Part shown: positions 21,450 through 30,966 of the stretch, piece by piece
Position numbering within the stretch: the stretch's first letter is position 1
Layout: each line of letters starts with the position of its first letter
Assembly (NCBI GenBank): GCA_003402285.1
Contig: QFXG01000015.1
Coordinates: 62,001 to 126,000 of the forward strand
Direction of reading: 5' to 3'
DNA length: 64,000 nucleotides
Origin: Candidatus Nitrotoga sp. SPKER
GTDB taxonomy: Bacteria > Pseudomonadota > Gammaproteobacteria > Burkholderiales > Gallionellaceae
The notes under the pieces: model-generated
Told to the model about the DNA's origin: nothing
Database searches by the model: none
Seen by the model: the letters and a program-made list of their open reading frames with translations, nothing else
Position numbers and translations under genes: made by a program

Positions 21450-21788
21450 CTTGCTCATTATTTAGACGCGTTCGCTTACAAAAAACAAATAGTGCGCAAA
21501 TGCAGCTTGTATATTTTGGTTCGGTTCTATTTGACTAATTTATAGAAATAAAAAGCCTCAATCTTGCTCGTAATCCGCTACCATCATTGGGCTAATCGCC
21601 CGATCAGACACATTAATTCAACATCTCGCTGAATTTTTTGTTCAAAGTATCGCTTTGATTAAATCTGATTGTAATAGCCATAGTCAGTAAGGAACATTTG
21701 AAGGATTAGAATATCCTATCGGCCAGATATAGATAACGGGAGGGTGCTGAAATGCCTGTTTCATTACTGAAAACCAAATTCATTCTGT
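21450..21788. other. gene-free upstream region of the PAS-GGDEF-EAL gene
   Basis: No ORF of note is visible. The stretch probably contains the promoter and long leader of the downstream signalling gene. I see no known riboswitch consensus in it. Confidence 0.4.
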
Positions 21789-21835
21789 CGTCATTGTATG
21801 GTTATTACCTAACCATACTTACAAACCAAATGACG
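21789..21835 (+). promoter_or_regulatory. nested stem-loop in the 5' leader of a c-di-GMP gene
   Basis: An inner perfect 8-bp hairpin (TATGGTTA / TAACCATA, 5-nt loop) sits inside an outer 7-bp pairing CGTCATT / AATGACG. The structure ends 13 nt before the start codon, just ahead of the AAGGA ribosome site. It could control translation or be an operator. Confidence 0.5.
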
Positions 21836-21848
21836 GCAAGGATATAGC

Positions 21849-23963
21849 ATGAGCAAAAAACCAAATCAAAATTCGCTACGAACATTAACCGAAGGAACGC
21901 CGGAGGCGGAGAAGACACTTGAAACCAGTAACCGATTTTTCTCCACGCTGGCAAAAATCAGTCCGGTGGGAATTTTTCGAACTGACGCACAAGGCAATTG
22001 TGTATATGTCAGCGAGAGCTGGTGTGGAATTGCCGGTATGGCACAAAATGATGCACTTGGTGGGGGCTGGGCACAAGCTATACATCTGGATGACCGGGAA
22101 CAGGTTGTCCAAGCCTGGAACACATCGGCTCAGATTCATCAGAACTTCAATCGGGAATACCGCTTTCAACAGCTCAATGGCATAACGCGCTGGGTGCTGG
22201 GACAGGCTGTGACTGAATGGGATCCGGCAGGCAAGTTAATCGGTTACGTCGGCACCATCACCGACATCACCGCGCGCAAGCAAGTCGAGGAGGCATTACG
22301 GGAAAGCGAGGCTCGTTACCGATATTTGTTTCAATCCAATCCTCATCCCATGTGGATTTACAACATGGAGACTTTGCGTTTTCTGGCAGTAAACAATGCC
22401 GCAATAGCTCATTACGGATACAGCATGGACGAATTCCTGGCCATGACTATCAAAGATATTCGGCCGCCGGAAGATATACAGCCGCTACTGGAAGAACTCT
22501 CACGCCTCGGCAACGCAAATATCAACATGTCCTGGATTTGGCGGCACATCAAAAAAGACGGCACACCCATCGATGTCGGAATTACTTCTCATAAGCTGAG
22601 TTTCGGCGGGAGTGATGCAAAATTAGTGTTGATCAATGACATCACTGAGCGTAAACACGCGGAAGAGCGCATCCAGCACCTGGCCCATTTCGATTCGCTC
22701 ACGGGTCTGCCGAACCGAAGCCTGCTCGGTGACCGTGTCAGCCAAGCCATTTGTATGGCCCAGCGCAATCGCGATAGCTTAGCAGTGCTATTTATTGACC
22801 TCGACCACTTCAAAAATATCAATGACACACTTGGCCATCATATCGGCGACGGGTTGCTGACTGGAATTGCAAAACGCTTGAAATCGGTAGTGCGTGATGA
22901 AGATACAGTGGCCCGTTTAGGCGGGGATGAGTTCGTACTGCTGTTACCGGGCACCGATGCCGACGGTGCGGCGCATGTAGCTGAAAAATTATTGGAAACA
23001 GCCACTAAGCACTACCAGATTGAACATTATGAACTGGTTATTACAACTTCGATTGGCATTGCTATTTATCCCAGTGACGGCATGGATTTCGATAACTTGA
23101 CCAGGTGTGCCGATGTCGCCATGTACCGTGCCAAGCGTGATGGTCGCAATAACTTCCGTTTTTTTACTGCAGAGATGCAGGCAAGTTCGGCACGCAATCT
23201 GCAACTTGGAAACGCACTGCGCCGCGCGCTGGAACACAATCAATTACAACTGCACTATCAGCCACAAGCATCTATTGAAAATGGATGCGTAATCGGAGTA
23301 GAAGCATTGCTGCGCTGGCAGCATCCTGAATTAGGTATGATTTCTCCAGCCGAATTTATCCCGATTGCGGAGGATAGTGGGTTGATACTCCCTATTGGAG
23401 AATGGGTGCTGCGTACTGCTGTTCGTCAGTTAAAAATCTGGATGGACACCGGTATCGCTCCGATGATCATTGCAGTCAACCTGTCAATGGTACAGTTCCG
23501 TCAACCTCAGCTATTAAAGCTAGTCACGCAGATACTCAAGGACGAAGGATTGCCGCCGAAGTACCTTGAATTGGAATTGACCGAAAGTGTCACTATGAAT
23601 GATCCACTTACGGCAATCACCGTGATGAATAATCTGCATAAACACGGCGTCCGTATGTCAATTGACGATTTTGGTACCGGCTATTCTTCGCTGAGCTATC
23701 TCAAACGCTTCAATGTTTACAAGCTAAAAATCGACCAATCATTTGTACATGATATTGCCGAAAACCTGGAAAACAAAACTATCTTCAAAGCTATCATCAA
23801 TCTAGCCAAAGGGCTGGGTCTGCGAACTATTGCCGAGGGCGTAGAAACACAAGAGCAAGTGGAATTTCTACGCGAAAATGGATGTGACGAAATTCAAGGT
23901 TATCACTACAGTAAACCATTACCAGTAGACCTGTTCGAAGCTTTTGTGCGAAAGAAAAATTAG
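21849..23963 (+). CDS. PAS-PAS-GGDEF-EAL signalling protein
   Basis: A 704-residue cyclic di-GMP turnover protein. Two PAS domains occupy about 30-150 and 155-275, the first ending in a PAC-like DITARKQ segment. A GGDEF domain follows with an intact GGDEF motif at 358-362 (RLGGDEFVLLLPG). The EAL domain follows with EAL at 485-487 (VEALLRWQHPELG), DDFGTGYSSLSYLK and KIDQSFV. Both catalytic motifs look complete, so it may make or break c-di-GMP, or use one domain as sensor. There is no transmembrane segment, so it is cytoplasmic. A nested hairpin lies immediately upstream. Confidence 0.93.
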   Translation: MSKKPNQNSLRTLTEGTPEAEKTLETSNRFFSTLAKISPVGIFRTDAQGNCVYVSESWCGIAGMAQNDALGGGWAQAIHLDDREQVVQAWNTSAQIHQNFNREYRFQQLNGITRWVLGQAVTEWDPAGKLIGYVGTITDITARKQVEEALRESEARYRYLFQSNPHPMWIYNMETLRFLAVNNAAIAHYGYSMDEFLAMTIKDIRPPEDIQPLLEELSRLGNANINMSWIWRHIKKDGTPIDVGITSHKLSFGGSDAKLVLINDITERKHAEERIQHLAHFDSLTGLPNRSLLGDRVSQAICMAQRNRDSLAVLFIDLDHFKNINDTLGHHIGDGLLTGIAKRLKSVVRDEDTVARLGGDEFVLLLPGTDADGAAHVAEKLLETATKHYQIEHYELVITTSIGIAIYPSDGMDFDNLTRCADVAMYRAKRDGRNNFRFFTAEMQASSARNLQLGNALRRALEHNQLQLHYQPQASIENGCVIGVEALLRWQHPELGMISPAEFIPIAEDSGLILPIGEWVLRTAVRQLKIWMDTGIAPMIIAVNLSMVQFRQPQLLKLVTQILKDEGLPPKYLELELTESVTMNDPLTAITVMNNLHKHGVRMSIDDFGTGYSSLSYLKRFNVYKLKIDQSFVHDIAENLENKTIFKAIINLAKGLGLRTIAEGVETQEQVEFLRENGCDEIQGYHYSKPLPVDLFEAFVRKKN

Positions 23964-24137
23964 CCCCTCTTTAATCTTGCAGGCACTGTGTAAGATTCTC
24001 TCGCCAGACGCTGATAACTTTGCATCGAATCCCAAACGTCTTATTACGAACTGAATAGTAACGTCAAGATAACAATAAGTGAATAGCTCGTCTGATAACT
24101 CTTCAGTATTGCCACAATCATGAAATTAGAAGGTCTA

Positions 24138-26519
24138 TTATTTTTTAGCTGACTGTTCTGCCAGATATAGCCATGTTTCTACCACGGTATCCGGGTTCAA
24201 AGAAACTGCCTCAATCCCTTGCTCTACAAGCCACTGCGCCAAATCAGGATGATCGGATGGACCCTGCCCACAAATGCCAATGTATTTATTGGCCTTACGG
24301 CAAGCCTGAACCGCCATGCTAAGCAACGCTTTAACTGCCGGGTTGCGCTCATCGAATGCCCCTGCTACCAGCCCCGAATCACGATCTATACCTAAAGTAA
24401 GCTGGGTTAGATCATTTGTGCCAATGGAAAAACCATCGAAATATTCCAGAAACTGCTCAGCCAACAACGCGTTGGAAGGTATCTCACACATCATGATCAA
24501 ACGCAAGCCGTTTTCGCCCCGTCGCAAACCATTTTTAGCCAGCTCTTCTATCACCCGCTCGGCTTCATCCAACGTGCGTACAAAGGGAATCATCACTTCT
24601 ATATTGGTCAGCCCGATTTCTTCGCGCACTCGGCGTATGGCACGGCACTCCAACACAAAACAATCGCGGAAACTGTCGACAATGTAACGTGAAGCACCCC
24701 GTAAACCGATCATCGGATTCTCTTCCTTCGGCTCGTATAACGTACCGCCAAGCAAGCTGGAATATTCGTTGGACTTGAAATCTGAAAAGCGAACGATCAC
24801 CGGTTTAGGTGCAAAAGCCGCGCCCAGCGTAGCAATGCCTTCGGCCAGCTTCTCAACATAAAAATCCACCGGCGTGGCATACCCTGCGCTTTTTTCCTCC
24901 ACCTGCTTTTTTAACTCCGCTGACAAATTAGGATAGTCGAGCATCACTCTAGGATGCACACCTATCATCCGTGCGATGATAAATTCCAGCCGCGCCAGCC
25001 CCACGCCCGCATTGGGCAGATGGCTGTAATCAAATGCCAACTCTGGATTTGCCACGTTCAGACTGATTTTAATTGGCGGGATCGGCATTGCTTCCAGCGT
25101 CAAATCCGATACCTCGATATCGAGCATGCCCTGATACACCTTGCCGACATCTCCCTCAGCACAAGAAACCGTCACCGCATCGCCCGGTTTAAGAATTTTC
25201 GTTGCATCTCCACATCCCACTACCGCTGGAATGCCTAATTCGCGCGCCACAATAGCTGCATGGCAGGTACGCCCACCTCGATTAGTGACAATCGCGGACG
25301 CATGCTTCATTACTGGCTCCCAGTCTGGATCGGTCATATCCGTTACCAAAACGTCGCCTGCCTGCACTTGATTCATCTTGCTGGCATCCGCTACCAAGCA
25401 TACCGGGCCGCTGCCTATGCGTTGCCCGACAGCACGTCCACTAACCAATATTTGGGACTGCTGCTTTAATTGATAGCGCTTCACCTTGCCTTTTATTTTG
25501 TGCGCCTGCACCGTCTCCGGCCGTGCCTGCAATATATAAAGCTTGCCATCCAACCCATCCTTGCCCCACTCGATATCCATCGCGCGGCCATAATGTTGCT
25601 CAATGATCAGCCCATATCGCGCCAGCTCTTCCACCTCTGCATCGGTAATAGAGAAGTACCGCCTTTCAGCCGGCGGCACCTCTACCGTGAGAACTGAACG
25701 CCCTGTTTCGCGTCCTGCGCCAAATATCATTTTTATCGCCTTGCCGCCCAGATTACGGCTGATCACTGCCGCTTTACCTTGCTTTAATGCAGGCTTATAC
25801 ACATAAAATTCGTCTGGATTGACCGCTCCTTGCACGACCGTTTCGCCCAGCCCATATGTGGAATTGATGAGTACCACTTGATCAAAACCAGACTCAGTAT
25901 CCAGAGTAAACATCACGCCGCTGGCGCCTAAATCACTGCGCACCATGCGCTGCACGCCCGCCGACAATGCCACATCCTGATGTTTAAATCCCTGGTGAAC
26001 ACGGTAGGCAATGGCTCGATCGTTATACAGTGAGGCGAACACCTGCTTAATCGCTAACAGAATATGATCCACGCCATGAATATTGAGAAAAGTTTCCTGC
26101 TGTCCGGCAAACGACGCGTCCGGCAAATCTTCCGCCGTGGCAGAAGAACGAATGGCCCAGGAAATATCCCCATCCGCCTCGGCTTGCATCTTTCCATAAG
26201 CGTCGCGCACTTCACTTTCCAAACGCTGCGGCAAAGGTGTGTCCACAATCCACTGGCGTATCTGACTACCGACCTCAGCCAACGCGGTTACATCGGTCAC
26301 AGCAAGATTATAGAGCACTGCACGAATGCGCTTATCCAGTTCATTCTGCGCGAGGAAATCACGATAAGCTACGGCCGTGGTCGCAAAGCCACTCGGCACA
26401 CGCACCCCGAGATGGGCAAGCTGGCTGATCATTTCTCCGAGCGACGCATTTTTGCCGCCCACCGTGGCCACATCGCTCATACGCAATGCCTCAAGCCACA
26501 AAATATATTGTTGTTCCAT
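24138..26519 (-). CDS. ppsA: phosphoenolpyruvate synthase
   Basis: Makes phosphoenolpyruvate from pyruvate, ATP and water for gluconeogenesis, feeding the sugar and glycogen genes of this window. The 793-residue length is normal. The N-terminal ATP-grasp domain contains [10 protein letters not shown] and [20 protein letters not shown]. The phosphohistidine domain carries His420 in [17 protein letters not shown]. The C-terminal PEP-binding barrel contains [14 protein letters not shown] and GICGQGPSD. It is convergent with the PAS-GGDEF-EAL gene. No regulatory ppsR-type gene lies next to it. Confidence 0.97.
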   Translation of the reverse strand: MEQQYILWLEALRMSDVATVGGKNASLGEMISQLAHLGVRVPSGFATTAVAYRDFLAQNELDKRIRAVLYNLAVTDVTALAEVGSQIRQWIVDTPLPQRLESEVRDAYGKMQAEADGDISWAIRSSATAEDLPDASFAGQQETFLNIHGVDHILLAIKQVFASLYNDRAIAYRVHQGFKHQDVALSAGVQRMVRSDLGASGVMFTLDTESGFDQVVLINSTYGLGETVVQGAVNPDEFYVYKPALKQGKAAVISRNLGGKAIKMIFGAGRETGRSVLTVEVPPAERRYFSITDAEVEELARYGLIIEQHYGRAMDIEWGKDGLDGKLYILQARPETVQAHKIKGKVKRYQLKQQSQILVSGRAVGQRIGSGPVCLVADASKMNQVQAGDVLVTDMTDPDWEPVMKHASAIVTNRGGRTCHAAIVARELGIPAVVGCGDATKILKPGDAVTVSCAEGDVGKVYQGMLDIEVSDLTLEAMPIPPIKISLNVANPELAFDYSHLPNAGVGLARLEFIIARMIGVHPRVMLDYPNLSAELKKQVEEKSAGYATPVDFYVEKLAEGIATLGAAFAPKPVIVRFSDFKSNEYSSLLGGTLYEPKEENPMIGLRGASRYIVDSFRDCFVLECRAIRRVREEIGLTNIEVMIPFVRTLDEAERVIEELAKNGLRRGENGLRLIMMCEIPSNALLAEQFLEYFDGFSIGTNDLTQLTLGIDRDSGLVAGAFDERNPAVKALLSMAVQACRKANKYIGICGQGPSDHPDLAQWLVEQGIEAVSLNPDTVVETWLYLAEQSAKK

Positions 26520-26661
26520 GTCTTTTCTCCATTCAACAGACTGGCTATATGATAGTAGAAACAGAAGCTGAATTCTCCTTGCCTGAATAACAAGGAAATT
26601 TACTTCAAGCCAAGTTAATCACAGACAATCCATTAAGCCCGACTCACGAGATGACAACGCA

Positions 26662-26742
26662 TCCACCTTTGAAAAAGGTGGACTAGGGGGATTTGAATGT
26701 TGCATAGCCCTCCTACCCCCTCGCAAGCCCTCCCCCGAGGGG
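26662..26742. repeat. paired hairpins resembling a dispersed repeat
   Basis: Two hairpins stand close together: a 9-bp stem at 26662-26670/26674-26682 (TCCACCTTT arms) and a 7-bp stem at 26717-26723/26736-26742 (CCCCTCG arms). The stretch between them is rich in C and G runs. The style resembles short dispersed repeats of betaproteobacteria. The rest of 26520-26861 holds no gene. Confidence 0.45.
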
Positions 26743-26861
26743 TGTAACTCTACCTTGTAATAGAAATAGCGTAGGAAAAATGGAACATTTCTATTTAGCG
26801 TTAACGTGAGACAACTGAACGATATGGCGGTTTTCTTCACAAGCTCTCAATATTTTTAGAA

Positions 26862-27191
26862 TCATTTAAGTAAACGCCCAACGAAACGCCCAACCACTCT
26901 GCCGACTCCAATCGCCACTTTCGATGGCGGCCTGAAAGCTGGAATTGCGGCAATTTTCTTTGCACGATTCTCGCGAATGATTTGTTGAGCTTGAGGGGAA
27001 TCAGCCCGAATGATCGTTGCCTGATCACACATTGGGCATTCTTCATACCGGGAACGGAAACGCCAAATTGAATAAATCAAACCCGGAATCAAAAAACAAA
27101 ACCAGAGGATGATTTCGGTATCGGTGCTGCCTTTGGTTGCGATTTTCGTCTCACCTATATAGCCGCATGATGTACACAAACTTTGTGACAT
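26862..27191 (-). CDS. LITAF-like zinc-ribbon membrane protein (hypothetical)
   Basis: A 109-residue protein of unknown function. A CTSCG pair near residue 8 and an ECPMC pair near residue 52 flank a hydrophobic segment (WFCFLIPGLIYSIW). This is the CxxC-hydrophobic-CxxC layout of LITAF-like domains, in which the two halves form one zinc site and the helix dips into the membrane. The C-terminus is basic. The gene stands alone, separated from hicA by about 200 bp, on the opposite strand. The domain assignment is by layout only. Confidence 0.6.
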   Translation of the reverse strand: MSQSLCTSCGYIGETKIATKGSTDTEIILWFCFLIPGLIYSIWRFRSRYEECPMCDQATIIRADSPQAQQIIRENRAKKIAAIPAFRPPSKVAIGVGRVVGRFVGRLLK

Positions 27192-27395
27192 AAAACTCTC
27201 CAGTATTTTTTAATCTAGAAATCAGTCTGAGTGATGGAATTTTAATCTGAGTAACTGAACTTTGTTCTGATTTAATCTAATTGATAGATGCTTCTTCGTT
27301 CCTTGTATATGCAACCATGATTGTAGTTCAGCAGAATAGTCCTACTGCCAACAAAGTCACTTGACACGGTTCCATTATTCGATACCACTAACACT

Positions 27396-27650
27396 ATGAA
27401 TGTCGCGCATCGCAAAACACTCGTTGCAGTTTATACAGAACCCATTTCGGCATCGCTTGAATGGCGGCGTATCGAGGCTTTGTTGGTGGTTATTGATTCC
27501 CGCGTTATCGAAGGTAATGGTTCGCGGGTGCGCTTCGAGAAAGATGGGCACATCGCCATTTTTCACAGGCCGCATCCAGCCAAGGAAGCGAAACCTTACC
27601 AAGTACGCGATGCCAGGCAATATCTGGAAACTTTAGGAGTGCGACCATGA
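27396..27650 (+). CDS. hicA: HicA family toxin (mRNA interferase)
   Basis: An 84-residue double-stranded-RNA-binding-fold toxin expected to cleave mRNA when free of HicB. Family features are SLEWRRIEALLVV, GNGSRVRFEKDGHIAIFHRP and the C-terminal RDARQYLETLGV. The His usual at the GSH position is Arg here (GSRVRF). That may be the norm for this subgroup, with the later His residues acting instead. The stop overlaps hicB by 4 nt. A TTGACA at 27361 lies 30 bp before the ATG, so the leader may be very short. Confidence 0.85.
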   Translation: MNVAHRKTLVAVYTEPISASLEWRRIEALLVVIDSRVIEGNGSRVRFEKDGHIAIFHRPHPAKEAKPYQVRDARQYLETLGVRP

Positions 27651-27979
27651 ACACAATGACCTACAAAAATTTCGCTGCCCGCGTTGAATACAGCGAGGAA
27701 GATGGCTGCTTTGTCGGCCACATCGCTGGTATTCGTGATGTGATCGGCTTTCACGGTGAGACTGTTACCGAACTGCGTGCAGCCTTTAACGAAGCTGTAG
27801 ATGATTACTTAGCGACCTGCAAAAATCTCGGGCAGACACCCAACAAGTCATACTCCGGCCAATTCAGATTGCGGCTGGCTCCAGAGTTGCACGCCCGCGC
27901 TGCAATGGTGGCGGAAGCACGCGGTAAAAGTTTGAACACCTGGGTGTCGGATGTCATTGAGAAAAACATTGTCGCTTGA
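27647..27979 (+). CDS. hicB: HicB family antitoxin
   Basis: A 110-residue antitoxin with two parts: a degenerate RNase-H-like HicB domain (YSEEDGCFVGHIAGIRDVIG, TELRAAFNEAVDDYL) and a C-terminal ribbon-helix-helix-like DNA-binding segment (FRLRLAPELHARAAMVAEA, SLNTWVSDVI). It neutralises HicA and should autoregulate the pair. The start overlaps hicA (ATGA), so the genes are coupled. It is intact, unlike the yefM/txe toxin gene in this window. Confidence 0.9.
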   Translation: MNTMTYKNFAARVEYSEEDGCFVGHIAGIRDVIGFHGETVTELRAAFNEAVDDYLATCKNLGQTPNKSYSGQFRLRLAPELHARAAMVAEARGKSLNTWVSDVIEKNIVA

Positions 27980-28101
27980 GACGCAAAAAAATTACCGGAA
28001 TTGAATCGCAGCCCCAGATCTCCTGCATAATTCAGCTCGGTTCGACTGAATGAAATAAAGCCCAGCCTCTCACCGCTCACCACAACCATCTACTCCATCA
28101 C

Positions 28102-28374
28102 CTATTTGCCCACCCCGATCTGATACTGGGCTGGCTCAATAACCAACTGCAACACCTTGTAGAGGTTAAGGTGTTGCAGTTGGTTATTGAGCCGCCCCTC
28201 TTTCCAGGACTTCTCCATTAATCTCTCCGCAAAATCTAAAGTAATGTAAAAAACATTCCATGAATCAACAATGTCGCCTATATCGGCAAGCATTGTAAGA
28301 GTCACCAACTCCCCATTACTTTCTATTAGTTTTGATTTTATTTTTGCGGTGAATACACTACGAAATGCTTGCAC
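28102..28374 (-). CDS. hypothetical 90-residue ORF containing a long palindrome
   Basis: I do not recognise this product. The N-terminal two thirds look protein-like (charged, with SNGELVTLTMLADIGDIVD). The last 30 codons run through a 26-bp perfect inverted repeat, which makes the peptide partly self-complementary (LNNQLQHL and LQLVIE). It may be the tail of a decayed gene extended through the repeat. It lies convergent to hicB and upstream of the efflux operon. Low confidence that it is expressed. Confidence 0.3.
   Translation of the reverse strand: MQAFRSVFTAKIKSKLIESNGELVTLTMLADIGDIVDSWNVFYITLDFAERLMEKSWKEGRLNNQLQHLNLYKVLQLVIEPAQYQIGVGK
28133..28193. repeat. 26-bp perfect inverted repeat
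   Basis: Arms 28133-28158 and 28168-28193 are exact reverse complements with a 9-nt loop (GTAGAGGTT). It is far longer than an ordinary terminator and has no T-run. It lies between hicB and the efflux operon, inside the only ORF of the gap. Confidence 0.9.
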
Positions 28375-28469
28375 AAGCCGGGACAGCTAAGTAGTGTTTT
28401 TGACTTTACAACAGCTGAGCGCATAATCTGTGCTGTGTTACTGTGCAAAATTGTTTCTGATTCAACTGG

Positions 28470-29930
28470 ATGCTAAGGATGGATACAAGAAACCTTCCCA
28501 ATTCTTTACTTGCGGCGTTGCTTCTTGTGGGCTGTACGCAGATTCCCGCATATGAGAAACCCCAGCCGCCCATCGCTTCAACCTTTCCGCGAGCCGTCCC
28601 GGCGGATTCTGCTGGTGTCACGGTAGCAACCATTAGCTGGCAGACCTACTTTGGCGACGAGAGACTGCGGGCGTTGATTTCAACCGCGCTTGCTAACAAC
28701 CGCGATCTTATGCTGGCCGTGCGTCGTGTCGAAGAGGTACGGGCACTCTATGGCATTCAACACGCAAATAAGTTACCCACCATCAGCGGTAGTGCTTTCG
28801 GCAGCCGCTACGGGATTCCAGCTGGTGTGCTGCCCATCCAGCGCGACGGTGCAGCGAACCAGATATTGTTGAATCAATTTCAAGTAGGGCTGACTTCAAG
28901 CGTATGGGAACTTGATTTTTGGGGCCGCCTGCACAGTCTGGAGATTGCCGCCCTGGAGACTTACTTGGCCACCGACGAAGCGCGTCATGCCGTTCAGGCC
29001 ACTGTGATTGCGCAGATCTCGAGCAGTTACCTCATTGAACGTGAACTCGACGAACGCATCGACCTCGCCGTGCAAACTATCAGGACGCGGCAGCAATCCG
29101 CCCGCATCGCACAAAGGCGCTTCGAAGTCGGTTCAGCTGCCCGCGTGGACGCCGTCCAGGCCGAAACCCTTCTCAGCCAGGCTCGAGCTGAATTAGCGGT
29201 ACTGCAGCGCTTGCGCGAACAAAACCGCAATGCGCTTGAGTTTCTAGCTGGCAGTTCACTACCGTCCGAGCATCGTTCACTCAGCAGTATCGAGGCAGTG
29301 TTTGTGCATAGCATCGACGCTGGCCTGCCTTCCGACCTGTTGGTTCAGCGACCAGACTTGCGGGCAGCCGAACGGCGCCTGAAGGCGGCCAATGCCAACA
29401 TTGGTGCCGCCCGCGCGGCGTTCTTTCCACGTATTACGCTTACCGGCTCGCTTGGCCTTGCCAGCCGTGAACTCGACGGTCTGTTCGCAGGGAACAGTCG
29501 TACCTGGAGTTTTATGCCCAGCATCACGCTGCCTCTCTTCGACGGCGGTCGCAACCGGGCCGGTCTCGAATTGGCACGCGCGCAGTATAATTCTGCGATA
29601 ACCGAGTATGAACGCAGCGTGCAGAATGCCTTTCGCGAAGTGGCCGATGTGCTGGCCGAGCGACATTGGCTGTCCGAGCAGATTCGGGCGCAACGTACTT
29701 CCCTTGAAGCTCAACGTGAACGGAGCCGTATCGTTGCCTTGCGCTATCAGCAAGGTTCCACCACTTATCTGGAGGTGCTGGATGCCGAACGCGAACTTTT
29801 TGCCGTTGAGCAAGCGCTGGTACAGACACGTCGTGCCTACCTTGCCAGCGGCATCAAGTTGTATGCGGTTCTGGGCGGCGGAGGCGGCACGATTGGCAAG
29901 AAGGACGTACAAAGGAGATTAAACCAGTGA
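28470..29930 (+). CDS. outer membrane efflux lipoprotein (NodT/OprM family)
   Basis: The outer-membrane channel of a tripartite exporter, 486 residues. A lipoprotein signal is visible at the N-terminus, with the lipobox Cys in LLVGCTQIPAY. Two OEP repeats follow, with conserved segments such as SVWELDFWGRL, LVQRPDLRAAERRL, GAARAAFFPRITLTGSLGL and LPLFDGGRN. The stop overlaps the next gene by 4 nt, so channel, adaptor and ABC genes form one operon. The start could be this ATG or one three codons downstream. Base composition looks more GC-rich than the flanks, hinting at transfer. Confidence 0.9.
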   Translation: MLRMDTRNLPNSLLAALLLVGCTQIPAYEKPQPPIASTFPRAVPADSAGVTVATISWQTYFGDERLRALISTALANNRDLMLAVRRVEEVRALYGIQHANKLPTISGSAFGSRYGIPAGVLPIQRDGAANQILLNQFQVGLTSSVWELDFWGRLHSLEIAALETYLATDEARHAVQATVIAQISSSYLIERELDERIDLAVQTIRTRQQSARIAQRRFEVGSAARVDAVQAETLLSQARAELAVLQRLREQNRNALEFLAGSSLPSEHRSLSSIEAVFVHSIDAGLPSDLLVQRPDLRAAERRLKAANANIGAARAAFFPRITLTGSLGLASRELDGLFAGNSRTWSFMPSITLPLFDGGRNRAGLELARAQYNSAITEYERSVQNAFREVADVLAERHWLSEQIRAQRTSLEAQRERSRIVALRYQQGSTTYLEVLDAERELFAVEQALVQTRRAYLASGIKLYAVLGGGGGTIGKKDVQRRLNQ

Positions 29931-30943
29931 AAGGACTGAGCAAAACGTGGCTCATGCGAATCGCGGCGGTGATCATGGCTGTCATCGTGGCGGGGTTTCT
30001 GGCGCGTCAATTTCTGGGCAATGATAAGAACAGCGATGCTATCGTCAGTGGTAACGGGCGCATTGAAGCGACCGAGATTGACGTGGCAGCGCGTTCCGCC
30101 GGTCGCGTTAAGGATATCCTTGTCAACGAAGGCGATTTTGTAAAAGCCGGACAAGTTCTGGCACGTATCGATTCCGACTCGATCAATGCCCAACTGCGTC
30201 AAGCCGAAGCACAGGCACAACAGGCTCATAACGCCATTGCGACCGCGCGCAGCCAACTTGCACAACGCGAGGCTGAGCGCGCGGCGGCACGAGCTGTGGT
30301 TATGCAGCGCGAGGCTGAACGCGCGGCGGCTCGCAGTCGTTCGGCGCGCTCATCGACGTTAGTGAAAGAAGGGGGTGCCTCAAGTCAGGAGGCAGACGAC
30401 GACCGCACCCGTGTGCGCAGTGCCGAAGCCGCCATTGTGGCGGCCAAGGCGCAGGTGGCAGCCGCTGATGCGGCGATCGCCACGGGGAGTGCGCAGGTGC
30501 TCGGCGCCCAGTCTGCGGCCGAGGCCGCTGCTGCGACCGTCGAGCGCATTCGCGTCGACATCGCCGACAATGAGCTCAAGGCACCACGCGATGGTCGAAT
30601 TCAGTTCCGCGTAGCCCAGCCCGGCGAGATAGTCGGTGCCGGTGGGAAGGTGCTCAACCTTGTAGATCTTAGCGATGTGTACATGACTTTCTTCTTGTCG
30701 GAGACAGTCGCGGGCAAGGTGGGGCTTGATAGCGAGGTGCGCATCGTGCTTGACGCTGCGCCCAGCTATGTCATCCCGGCAAAGGTTTCATTCGTCGCCA
30801 GTGCCGCGCAGTTCACACCGAAGACCGTCGAAACAGCTAGCGAGCGACAAAAGCTAATGTTCCGGGTAAAGGCAAAAATTGACCGCGAACTGCTGAAGCA
30901 GCACTTGAAGCAGGTCAAGACTGGCCTGCCCGGTGTAGCTTAG
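29927..30943 (+). CDS. HlyD/YhiI family membrane fusion protein
   Basis: The periplasmic adaptor linking the inner-membrane ABC transporter to the outer-membrane channel, 338 residues. An N-terminal membrane anchor (about 10-30) precedes the biotinyl-lipoyl-like half motif (AARSAGRVKDILVNEGDFVK). A long coiled-coil hairpin rich in Ala, Glu and Arg has two near-identical REAERAAAR repeats. The second lipoyl half and beta-barrel follow (LKAPRDGRIQFRVAQPGEIV). It overlaps the upstream OMF gene (ATGA) and precedes the RbbA-like gene by 23 bp. The family is known from the yhiI-rbbA-yhhJ cluster. Confidence 0.9.
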   Translation: MKGLSKTWLMRIAAVIMAVIVAGFLARQFLGNDKNSDAIVSGNGRIEATEIDVAARSAGRVKDILVNEGDFVKAGQVLARIDSDSINAQLRQAEAQAQQAHNAIATARSQLAQREAERAAARAVVMQREAERAAARSRSARSSTLVKEGGASSQEADDDRTRVRSAEAAIVAAKAQVAAADAAIATGSAQVLGAQSAAEAAAATVERIRVDIADNELKAPRDGRIQFRVAQPGEIVGAGGKVLNLVDLSDVYMTFFLSETVAGKVGLDSEVRIVLDAAPSYVIPAKVSFVASAAQFTPKTVETASERQKLMFRVKAKIDRELLKQHLKQVKTGLPGVA

Positions 30944-30966
30944 CTCAAATTAAATCCGCAGGCTGA

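Noticed and set aside
28133-28193. CRISPR repeat or ordinary terminator
   Set aside because: There is only a single inverted pair with no direct repeats or spacers, and no T-run; no CRISPR array is present anywhere in the window.
29277-29912. 211-codon minus-strand ORF opposite the outer membrane efflux gene
   Set aside because: The + strand carries a clear OEP-family protein; the antisense frame has no recognisable motif and results from GC-rich codons.
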